46,054 nucleotides of DNA from Stutzerimonas stutzeri (GTDB lineage: Bacteria > Pseudomonadota > Gammaproteobacteria > Pseudomonadales > Pseudomonadaceae): the NCBI RefSeq assembly GCF_013522825.1, contig NZ_JAAMQZ010000037.1, positions 1-46,054 of the forward strand, given 5' to 3'. Below the pieces are notes generated by a model that saw only the letters and a list, made by a program, of their open reading frames with translations, searched no databases and was not told where the DNA came from. How positions within the stretch are numbered: the stretch's first letter is position 1; every line of letters begins with the position of its first letter. Positions 26,511-33,820 of the stretch are shown here, piece by piece. The position numbers and the translations under genes were made by a program.

Positions 26511-26587
26511 GCTGCTCCCTCAAAAAGTCTCGGATCAGGGGTCTCCCCCAGGCCCGCCTGCGCCACTGTTGCTCACCTGCAGGCAGT

Positions 26588-27871
26588 TCAAAAATCCAGT
26601 TGCCAGCTCAGGGAGAGCTGGCGCGAACGGTAACTGAAGATACTGATGTTCTCATCGCTATCGATCTGGCGAAGCTCAGCCACCAGCGAATGCCTGCCCC
26701 CCAAGGGTTGAATCACGGCAAGTCGCCACTGCTCCACATCCTGTTTGCGTATCTCATCGATCAGCCCCGGTGCAAAATCCTGGCTACCCTGCCAATGCTG
26801 CCGCGACCACATGAACTCGCCTGCCGTCTGCCCCCATAGCACTCTGCCCCAGATGTTCACCGACCAGCCATCGCGGTTACCGCCGGGGCGATCCTGCTGG
26901 CCATAATCGCGCAGCCCTCCGGCTGCCAGGCTCAACCTGCCCCGTCCTTGCTCGTAGCTCAGCACACCCCGCAACTCCGCCTGGCGCGCATCGAAAACCG
27001 GCTGGTCCACATACTTGAGGTAAGACTGCGCCGCCACCAGCGAAAACTGCCAGGGATGGGGTAATGGAAGGGGCGGCGTCACCTGCCCCTGAATCAGCGC
27101 GCTTTGCTGATACAGCTTGCCGTCCAGCTCAAGCATGCCTCCCGCCAGTGACGCCCGCATCTGCCAATCATCGCGCTCCCAGAGCTGCTCCAAACCCAGT
27201 GCCAGGGAGCTGATATCGAACGCACGCACATCATCATGACGGCGCACGGCAAGCTGCCCAAAGCCCACAAGGTCTCCATCGGCCAGCGGCAGCGCGCCAT
27301 CGACCTGCAGGCTGGTGAAACCGTCGCCCCTGGGTGCAAGCTCCGGCGCCAGCACCAGGGTCACGCCGCCTGGGCCGCCGCCGATGGGTAGATTCGGATT
27401 ACTCGCTCCCTGGTTTGCATTGTCGTCATACCCGCGGCCCAGGCGCACACGTACAACCCCCGGCGCTCGCGCTCGCTGGCAGCCGCCGGCTAGCTGGCGG
27501 GCCATCAGTTCGCGCAGTGCTGGCCCCGGCGCAAAACGCAATTCGATGGTCTCGAACAGAGCCTCGGCCTCCGTCCGGTTGCCCAGGGCACAATGCAGAA
27601 TCGCCAGATCCAGCCAGGCTCCCGCATGTTCCGGCTGCGTGGCTGCCAGGTGCGACAGTAGAACCCGGGCTTCTTCATAGCGGCCCTCGGCAATTGCGCC
27701 CAGGGCCTGCGCATAGGCATCCTCCCCCTCTGCTGCCAAAACAGGGGGGCACAGCATGGCCAGCAGCAGAGCGCTTGCCCACTTCAGCCCAGACCAGGCG
27801 CGACAGCTGTGCAACAGAAGAGAAAACAGACCGGACAAAAGACCGCCCGCACCAGGTAAATAGCCGCGCAC
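26588..27871 (-). CDS. TPR plus outer membrane beta-barrel protein
   Basis: A protein of up to 427 residues with a hydrophobic export signal ending at about residue 47 (WASALLLAMLCPPVLA). Two or so TPR-like helical repeats follow (residues 50-125, ALGAIAEGRYEEARVLLSHLAATQPEHAGAWLDLAIL). A C-terminal region of alternating amphipathic strands then ends in SYRSRQLSLSWQLDF, with the terminal Phe of outer membrane barrels. This resembles surface-lipoprotein-assembly-modifier (Slam, DUF560) architecture, but I would not assign that function. The start is unsure: GTG at 27871 lacks a ribosome-binding site. It is divergent from the FecR-domain gene, with 156 bases between them. Confidence 0.7.
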   Translation of the reverse strand: MRGYLPGAGGLLSGLFSLLLHSCRAWSGLKWASALLLAMLCPPVLAAEGEDAYAQALGAIAEGRYEEARVLLSHLAATQPEHAGAWLDLAILHCALGNRTEAEALFETIELRFAPGPALRELMARQLAGGCQRARAPGVVRVRLGRGYDDNANQGASNPNLPIGGGPGGVTLVLAPELAPRGDGFTSLQVDGALPLADGDLVGFGQLAVRRHDDVRAFDISSLALGLEQLWERDDWQMRASLAGGMLELDGKLYQQSALIQGQVTPPLPLPHPWQFSLVAAQSYLKYVDQPVFDARQAELRGVLSYEQGRGRLSLAAGGLRDYGQQDRPGGNRDGWSVNIWGRVLWGQTAGEFMWSRQHWQGSQDFAPGLIDEIRKQDVEQWRLAVIQPLGGRHSLVAELRQIDSDENISIFSYRSRQLSLSWQLDF

Positions 27872-28027
27872 TATAAGGGCAGCCCAAGCTGTACGCCAGT
27901 CCCGCCGCGCCCTTCACCTTCGGCTGTTACTGTGCTAAAAGGCAAAGCCTGGAGCAAATCCCGGCTCACAAGGCGGCACGCCCCATTGCGCCGCAACGCA
28001 CAACCCAACCCTGATGGAGGCAGCGCG

Positions 28028-29371
28028 ATGCTGATCCCGTATCCCTTTCGCGCGCTTGGCAGCATCCTGTGCCTGTTTTTCGTGGCCCTGCTTGCGATCA
28101 GTCTTGTCCCGGCAAGCGCCAGCGCACAGGGCGACGAGCCGCTCGCCGCAGGGCAGGTGGTACTCGCTATCGGCCAGGTCAGCCAGGGCACGCAAACCCT
28201 CAAGGCCGGTGATTCCGTCTTCCCCGGTGACCGGCTCGCCACAGGCGATGACGGCTACCTTTATATACGCACCCGCGACAACGGCTTCATCATCCTGCGC
28301 CCGCAAACCGCAGCCACCCTCACCACCTACCATATCGATGCCGAAACACCCGGCCAGAGCCGCTTTCGCATTGACCTCCGCCAGGGGGTGGCCCGCAGCA
28401 TCACCGGCGACGCGGTAAAAGAGGCCCGGCACAATTTCCGCTTCAACACTCCCGTTGCCGCCATCGGCGTCAAGGGCACCGACTTCACCGCCTACACCGA
28501 TGCTCACACCACCCGCATAGTCGTGCTTGCCGGCGCCGTCGTTGCCAGCCCCTTCGGGGCGCAGTGCCAGCCTGGCGGCAGCCACCGCTGCCAAGGCCCC
28601 GGCGCCCTGGAGCTCAGTGCCGCACAGGTCGGGCGCATTCTGCAGATTGACAAGGTTCAGGGTGCCCAACTGCTTGAAAACCCCGAGGCCAGTCCCGACC
28701 AGGCCGCTCCGCCGCGCAAGGACGAGCCCAAGCCTCAGCATGACCGGCGTGCGCCTGTCATCGATCCGGATCTGGGGCCTGCCAAAACAGAAAGTACCCT
28801 CACGCCCGAGCGGCCCCTGCTGCCGGCGCCCCACGCCGGCCCCACGCTCCAGTGGGGCCGCTGGGGCGAGCTTGCTCAAGCTGGCGATGCCCTGGACCTT
28901 GAGCAGGCCTTCGTCACTCACAAGATCGTCAGCCTCAATCCGCACTTCATTCTGCTGCGCCCGCGTGACAGTCAATGGGAGCGTCCGGCCAGCCGCACGC
29001 TGGATTTCCAGCTGCAAAATGCCCAGGCTCTCATCCAGCGCCAGTCCGATGGCAGCACCTACGCAGCACAGGTGGAAAACGGTCGCCTGAACATGGATTT
29101 CGTCAACAGCCGCTTCACCACCCGCTTCGACCTTCTCGCCGATGGCCAGCGCATCTCGCGCCATGCGCAAGGGCAGGTATTTCCCGACGGCACCTTCCAG
29201 AACGTCAGCCAGTACCTGGGCAACAACAACATGCGGGTAGACGGCTTGCTGCACCAGGAGGGCGGCAGCCGTGCTGTTTACCTGTTCCAGTCGCAGCTTG
29301 ACGATCAGCGAACCGCTTACGGCGTGACCGATTGGAGTTCTCGGGAGGTGCTGCTAAATCGGCTAAAGTGA
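28028..29371 (+). CDS. FecR-domain exported protein
   Basis: A 447-residue exported protein. GGAGG precedes the ATG at 28028, and the signal peptide runs through residues 10-33 (ILCLFFVALLAISLVPASASA). A FecR domain follows (about 45-170), with VFPGDRLATGDDGYLYI and FRFNTPVAAIGVKGTDFTAY, the characteristic beta-rich core. The middle is a Pro-rich linker (220-290). The C-terminal part is unassigned. No cytoplasmic anti-sigma region is present, so it is not a classical iron-signalling FecR. Such periplasmic FecR proteins are often neighbours of CHASE2 cyclases and TPR/OmpA proteins, as here. Its stop codon lies inside the probable Crp site for the S-layer gene. Confidence 0.82.
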   Translation: MLIPYPFRALGSILCLFFVALLAISLVPASASAQGDEPLAAGQVVLAIGQVSQGTQTLKAGDSVFPGDRLATGDDGYLYIRTRDNGFIILRPQTAATLTTYHIDAETPGQSRFRIDLRQGVARSITGDAVKEARHNFRFNTPVAAIGVKGTDFTAYTDAHTTRIVVLAGAVVASPFGAQCQPGGSHRCQGPGALELSAAQVGRILQIDKVQGAQLLENPEASPDQAAPPRKDEPKPQHDRRAPVIDPDLGPAKTESTLTPERPLLPAPHAGPTLQWGRWGELAQAGDALDLEQAFVTHKIVSLNPHFILLRPRDSQWERPASRTLDFQLQNAQALIQRQSDGSTYAAQVENGRLNMDFVNSRFTTRFDLLADGQRISRHAQGQVFPDGTFQNVSQYLGNNNMRVDGLLHQEGGSRAVYLFQSQLDDQRTAYGVTDWSSREVLLNRLK

Positions 29372-29382
29372 CGAATGTCACA
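29367..29382. promoter_or_regulatory. Candidate Crp-family binding site upstream of the S-layer gene
   Basis: AGTGA-CGAATG-TCACA matches the Crp consensus TGTGA-N6-TCACA at nine of ten arm bases. Its centre is 122 bases before the S-layer start codon. A loose promoter (TTGAGA at 29400-29405, TAATGC at 29421-29426; spacer only 15) would put the site about 60 bases upstream of transcription start, the class I activator position. The site overlaps the FecR stop codon. Confidence 0.5.
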
Positions 29383-29496
29383 TCGCCATTGCGGGCGCTT
29401 TGAGACTATTGCCGCCGCATTAATGCACAAGGGTCCTCGCGGCTTTCCTTCGAAGAAGCGAATCCCTTATCTGAACACCCCTAGGAGCAAGAAGAA
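29383..29496 (+). promoter_or_regulatory. S-layer gene leader region
   Basis: No gene is present. The region must hold the promoter and untranslated leader of the highly biased S-layer gene. AGGAGC lies 8-13 bases before the ATG. The stretch around 29450-29457 (CTTCGAAG) can pair with itself. The promoter elements are weak by eye, which fits activator dependence. Confidence 0.4.
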
Positions 29497-32400
29497 ATGG
29501 CTTTGACCATCGCGCAAATTCAGAATGCATATGTTGCATTTTTCAACCGCCCGGCTGATGTCGCGGGTCTGCAGTACTGGAGCAGCTACGCTGGCAACTC
29601 CGCTGACCTGCTGAACACCTTCGCCGAGTCTGCCGAGTACAAAGACCTGTACGCCGGCATGAACTCCACTCAGCTGGTAAACGCTGTTTACCAGAACCTG
29701 TTTGGCCGCCCGGCTGAAGTGGCCGGTCTGACCTACTGGGTAGGCCAGCTCGACAACGGTGCGCTGAAGATCGGCAACATTGCTGAAGCCATCAACAAAG
29801 GCTCTCAGGGCACCGACGCTGACATCATCAGCAACAAGGTGACTGCTGCCACCGCCTTCACCAACGCACTCGACACCAATGCCGAGATCGTTGCCTACGC
29901 CAGCGCCAACGATACCGCTCTGAACGCTGTCAAGACCTGGCTGAACACCGTCACCAGCGACGCAGCTTCCGTCACTGCCGCCACTGGCGCTCCGCTGGAA
30001 AACGTCCTGAACACCGTTCAGAACAACAGCAACGAAAATGCTGGCCAGACTGTCATGCTCACCAAAGGTCTGGACAACGTCCAAGGCACTGCGGGCAACG
30101 ACACCATCATCGGTTCGATCACCGCCGTCAACGGTACCGGCGAACTCGATACGCTGAGTGCTCTGGACATCATCAACGGCGGTGCTGGTAAAGACACCCT
30201 GAAGATCGCTTCGAGCCTGACTGCGGGTACCGCCCTGCCTTTGGCTAACATCAGCAACGTCGAAGTGATTGAAATCGAAGGCACCACTGGCGTGACCGTC
30301 AACACCTCCGCTGTGGCGGGTGTGACTGACCTGAACGTGGTCAAGCACGGCTCCGCTGCCGTTGATGCCACCGCCGCTGCTGCAACCAACATCGCTGCCA
30401 CCCTGCAGGAAAACGGTACTGCTTCAATTCTGGGTCATACCGTCAATGGTGGCAACAACGTCACCGTGACCGCTGCTAATGCAGGCGCCGCTTCCAATGC
30501 CGACACCATCACCATCGGCGGCGCCGCCGCTGCCAAGGGTGATGTGGCAGTCAACGTCACTGGCAAAGCCTACGACGCTGCCAGCAATATTGCCTTTGGC
30601 GCCATCACGGTCACCGGCGGCAAGACCGTTTCCGTGACCCAGAAGGCCACTTCTGACGCCTCCAAGGCTGCTGCCGACAATGCGGCCAACAGCGTTACCC
30701 AGGCTGCTGTCATCGTCAACGCCAACACTGACACCACCGCCATCACCGTCAAGCAAGACGCCACTGTAGCTGCCAAGAACGCTGCCTTCACCACCGGTGG
30801 CCAGACCGAAACCGCAACCGTCAAGTTCGGCGCGCTCAAGGGTGGCGATGCAGTCACCATCAACGGCCTGACCTTCACCGCTGCTGCCGGCGTCAACCTC
30901 ACTGCTGAAGAAGTCGCTGCCGCCTTCTCCAACATGGTCAGCGGCCTGGCCAACCCCAACACCGACACCCAGGGCTCGCAAGTCGCTGCCAAGGGCGTCT
31001 TCACTGGGGCTTTTGCAACCGGTGCCAACGTTGCTGGTGGTTACACCGCTGCAGCCGCTGCTGGCGACACCGTGGTGTTCACTGCCGTGCGTGCCAACCA
31101 GAACGTTGCGACCGATCTGACCGCCACCCTGACCAACACCTCGGGCACCTCCGTTGCCCCGACCGTTACGGTTGTCCAAGGCAAGGCTCATGATGCAACC
31201 CTGGCTGGCGGCGTAATGGGCGTGACTGCAGGTGCTGTGACCATCGCTGGTGGCGCCGATGCTGCCGCAGTCAAGACCATCACCGTCGATGGCTACGCAG
31301 CAGCGGGTTCCGCAAGCACTGGCACCACCTCCGCGCTGGAAACCCTGAACCTGTCCAACGGTGGCAACTTCACCCTGGCTCAGGCTGCTGCCACCCTGGC
31401 GCTGAACCTGACCAACGTCGGTACCGCTGCCAAGGCTGAAACGCTGACTAGCGCTTCTGCCAACGCTGCGCCGGCCTTGCTCGACCTGAACAACACCGCT
31501 ACCAAGACCCTGAACGTTCAGAGCAACGGCACCAACACCGTTGATCTGCAACTCGATGGCGCCACCGGCACCACTGCACTGAACGTCAGCGGCACCGGCC
31601 TGCTGGATTCCTCTAGCGGCTCGAGCACTTCGGCCCTGACCACCATCAAGGTTACCGAGACCGCTGGTCTGACCCTGAACAGCCAGGCGACTGCCAACGT
31701 CACTTCGGTTGACACCACCGGCACCACCGGCGCCACCACCCTGACGCTGGACGGCACCAAAGCCACCTACGCAGGCGGCGCGGGCAAGGACAGCGTGACC
31801 ATCTTCAACGCCAACGTGGCCATCACCAAGGCCATCGACCTGGGCGCCGGTGACGACATCCTGACCCTGAGTGGCGTAGCTGGTGCAGCCATCGCCATCC
31901 CGACCGTTGACCTGAAGGGCGGTGAAGGCGTTGACACCATCGCCATGTCCGCAGCAGACGCCGTGGCCCTGACTGCCAATGGCACCTTCGCAGGCAAGAT
32001 CGATGGTTTCGAGAAGCTGAGCCTCAACACCAAGGCGGCTGCTGCCGGTACCGTCAACCTGGCCAACCTCGACAACATCAACTACGTGGTCAGCGCCAAC
32101 TCGGATTCGATTCCGGGCGTTGCAACGAAGGAAGTTGTTACCGTTGATTTCGCTACTTCTGGCGCCATTGTCGGCGCGGATACTATTGAATTCAACGGCC
32201 AGACCCTGACCCTGGCAGGTGGTGAAACCGCTGCGCAGATTGCTACCAAGTTCTATGCTTTGGGTACCGCCTTCACCGATTGGGAGGCCACAAGCGTAGC
32301 TGGAAGCGTAGTGACCTTGACGCGTAAGGTCGGTGGTGAGCAGGCTGATATCGGCACTGGTGCGTTCACCATTGTTGATGTGGGTGGTGATGGCACTACC

Positions 32401-33405
32401 GCTGCAGTGGTCGTCAAAACAACCACTCAAGGCGCTGCTGCTCCGGCAACCGCTGCAGCTCTGACCATCGACAAGATGGCCAGCGGCGGTACGCTGGAAC
32501 TGACGGCTGCCGGCGCAGGCGCCATCGTCAAGGTAACCGACGCTGCCAAGGGCACCGCCGACGTGCTGAACGTGGTGACCAAGGCTATTGGCGACGTGGG
32601 CACCGTGACGGTCGCTGATATCGAGACCATCAACCTCAACATTGGCAACGTCAGCAAGAGCTTCACCCCTGCTGGTTTCAATGATGCCAACGGTATCCCC
32701 GTCAAGACTGCCGATGTCTCCAGCACCACGCTGGCTGTGGCTGGCAATACCGCTACCAAGGCCATCACCGTGGAAGGCGCTGGCAACCTGACGCTGACTG
32801 TCGCGGCCAACACCAAGCTGGCCACCGTTGATGCCAGCAAGGCAACCGGCAACCTGACGCTGAACCTGTCCGCTCACAATGGCGATGCCATCACCGTGAC
32901 CGGCGGTTCGGGCAACGACGTTCTGACGGCTTCGCAAGGTACCAACGCCAAGGCCGACGTGCTGGTGGGTGGTGAAGGCAACGACACCCTGTTCGCTGGC
33001 TCCAACGGTGCCAAGCTGACCGGTGGCGCAGGCAACGACCTGTTCGTGCTGAAGGCTGCAACCAAGGAAGCCAACACCCACAGCAGCATCCTGGACTTCC
33101 AGGCGGGTGATGTGCTGAAACTGGAGCAAAGCGGCGCGGCTACAGCCATCAGCAGCTTCAGCAAACTGGGCGCCACGCTGGGCACCAACGCAGTGTTCTC
33201 GGACTACGCGAACGCCGCCATCGCCCAAGCGGAAGCGAACCAGGCGGTGTGGTTCCAGTTCGGTAGCAACGCTTATGTGGTGATTGATCAGGGCACGAAC
33301 TCCACTGCCTTCGATAACGGCCACGACTCGATCATCGAGCTGGTCGGTATCGATCTGGCCAACGCCTCGTTCAACAGCACCTACGGCACCGTCGCTCTGA
33401 TCTAA
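29497..33405 (+). CDS. RsaA-like S-layer protein, type I secreted, with N-terminal DUF4214 domain
   Basis: A 1302-residue protein rich in Ala, Thr, Val, Gly and Asn, acidic and without a single cysteine, as usual for S-layer subunits. Residues 1-95 form two DUF4214-type repeats (AFFNRPADVAGLQYW; LFGRPAEVAGLTYW). The long central part is beta-rich repetitive sequence with scattered GGAGKD motifs. Three RTX-type calcium-binding turns lie at about 1135-1190 (GGSGNDVLT, GGEGNDTLF, GGAGNDLFV). The C-terminal 80 residues (VWFQFGSNAYVVIDQGTNST; FDNGHDSIIELVGIDL) closely resemble the end of Caulobacter RsaA, which carries its type I export signal. There is no Sec signal peptide. Codons are strongly biased to C-ending forms, a sign of very high expression, except at 32107-32450. 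The type I genes at 11.3-15.8 kb are the likely exporter. Confidence 0.88.
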   Translation: MALTIAQIQNAYVAFFNRPADVAGLQYWSSYAGNSADLLNTFAESAEYKDLYAGMNSTQLVNAVYQNLFGRPAEVAGLTYWVGQLDNGALKIGNIAEAINKGSQGTDADIISNKVTAATAFTNALDTNAEIVAYASANDTALNAVKTWLNTVTSDAASVTAATGAPLENVLNTVQNNSNENAGQTVMLTKGLDNVQGTAGNDTIIGSITAVNGTGELDTLSALDIINGGAGKDTLKIASSLTAGTALPLANISNVEVIEIEGTTGVTVNTSAVAGVTDLNVVKHGSAAVDATAAAATNIAATLQENGTASILGHTVNGGNNVTVTAANAGAASNADTITIGGAAAAKGDVAVNVTGKAYDAASNIAFGAITVTGGKTVSVTQKATSDASKAAADNAANSVTQAAVIVNANTDTTAITVKQDATVAAKNAAFTTGGQTETATVKFGALKGGDAVTINGLTFTAAAGVNLTAEEVAAAFSNMVSGLANPNTDTQGSQVAAKGVFTGAFATGANVAGGYTAAAAAGDTVVFTAVRANQNVATDLTATLTNTSGTSVAPTVTVVQGKAHDATLAGGVMGVTAGAVTIAGGADAAAVKTITVDGYAAAGSASTGTTSALETLNLSNGGNFTLAQAAATLALNLTNVGTAAKAETLTSASANAAPALLDLNNTATKTLNVQSNGTNTVDLQLDGATGTTALNVSGTGLLDSSSGSSTSALTTIKVTETAGLTLNSQATANVTSVDTTGTTGATTLTLDGTKATYAGGAGKDSVTIFNANVAITKAIDLGAGDDILTLSGVAGAAIAIPTVDLKGGEGVDTIAMSAADAVALTANGTFAGKIDGFEKLSLNTKAAAAGTVNLANLDNINYVVSANSDSIPGVATKEVVTVDFATSGAIVGADTIEFNGQTLTLAGGETAAQIATKFYALGTAFTDWEATSVAGSVVTLTRKVGGEQADIGTGAFTIVDVGGDGTTAAVVVKTTTQGAAAPATAAALTIDKMASGGTLELTAAGAGAIVKVTDAAKGTADVLNVVTKAIGDVGTVTVADIETINLNIGNVSKSFTPAGFNDANGIPVKTADVSSTTLAVAGNTATKAITVEGAGNLTLTVAANTKLATVDASKATGNLTLNLSAHNGDAITVTGGSGNDVLTASQGTNAKADVLVGGEGNDTLFAGSNGAKLTGGAGNDLFVLKAATKEANTHSSILDFQAGDVLKLEQSGAATAISSFSKLGATLGTNAVFSDYANAAIAQAEANQAVWFQFGSNAYVVIDQGTNSTAFDNGHDSIIELVGIDLANASFNSTYGTVALI

Positions 33406-33419
33406 CTGATTGGATACAG

Positions 33420-33440
33420 GCCCCGCCTTCCGGGCGGGGC
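33420..33440 (+). terminator. GC-rich stem-loop after the S-layer gene
   Basis: GCCCCGCC (33420-33427) pairs perfectly with GGCGGGGC (33433-33440) around a five-base loop, 15 bases after the S-layer stop. No long T-run follows, so it probably protects the mRNA end or assists the next terminator. Confidence 0.6.
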
Positions 33441-33458
33441 TTGAGATGGAAGCCTTTG

Positions 33459-33492
33459 AACCCCGTCCTTCGCAAGAAGGATGGGGTTTTTT
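33459..33492 (+). terminator. Rho-independent terminator after the S-layer gene
   Basis: AACCCCGTCCTTC pairs with GAAGGATGGGGTT (one G-T pair) around GCAA, followed by a run of six T. It is a strong intrinsic terminator that isolates the S-layer transcript from the following operon. Confidence 0.9.
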
Positions 33493-33516
33493 CATGAGCA
33501 AGGGAGTTAAAGCGCG

Positions 33517-33807
33517 ATGGACCATACGATTGACGACTTCTGGAAGAGGCGTTTTTCGCTAAACCGAAAAACTCAGGGCTTTGTGGCCCGGCCTGGCTGG
33601 AGTGATATCAGCCAGCCACTGGAGGCATTCGAGGTGGCTGATCTAAGCTTGCGTGCCGGTTACAGTGACCTTGAGCAGCCGCTGTGGTTGATTGCTGCGC
33701 CAGGCGAAAAGGTTGGTGCCTCTTTTCAGGATGTGAACCTCAAGCGATACGGGGCCCAAACACAGGCCTACCTACGGGCCTCGGCTCTGCAAACCGTGAA
33801 CTCGTAA
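33517..33807 (+). CDS. Small protein of unknown function
   Basis: A 96-residue soluble protein, preceded by AAGGGAG at a sensible distance from the ATG. It has no signal peptide or membrane span. I do not recognise a family. A two-fold motif is visible: ARPGWSDISQPLEAFEVADL and LRAGYSDLEQPLWLIAAPGE, so it may be built from two related halves. It is the first gene after the S-layer terminator and is followed after 13 bases by the GT9-like gene, with which it should be co-transcribed. A part in S-layer or glycan assembly is suggested by position only. Confidence 0.6.
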   Translation: MDHTIDDFWKRRFSLNRKTQGFVARPGWSDISQPLEAFEVADLSLRAGYSDLEQPLWLIAAPGEKVGASFQDVNLKRYGAQTQAYLRASALQTVNS

Positions 33808-33820
33808 GGGCGGGCTCTTT

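Noticed and set aside
27935..29254. 439-residue minus-strand frame opposite the FecR gene
   Set aside because: Shadow frame; no domain, no ribosome-binding site, and the opposite strand encodes a clear FecR-domain protein with signal peptide.
30424..33525. A 1033-residue open frame on the strand opposite the S-layer gene
   Set aside because: It mirrors the biased codon use of the S-layer gene (antisense of GCC/ACC/AAC codons) and yields Gly/Ser/Val-rich sequence without any recognisable domain. The plus-strand protein has clear homology features and a terminator.
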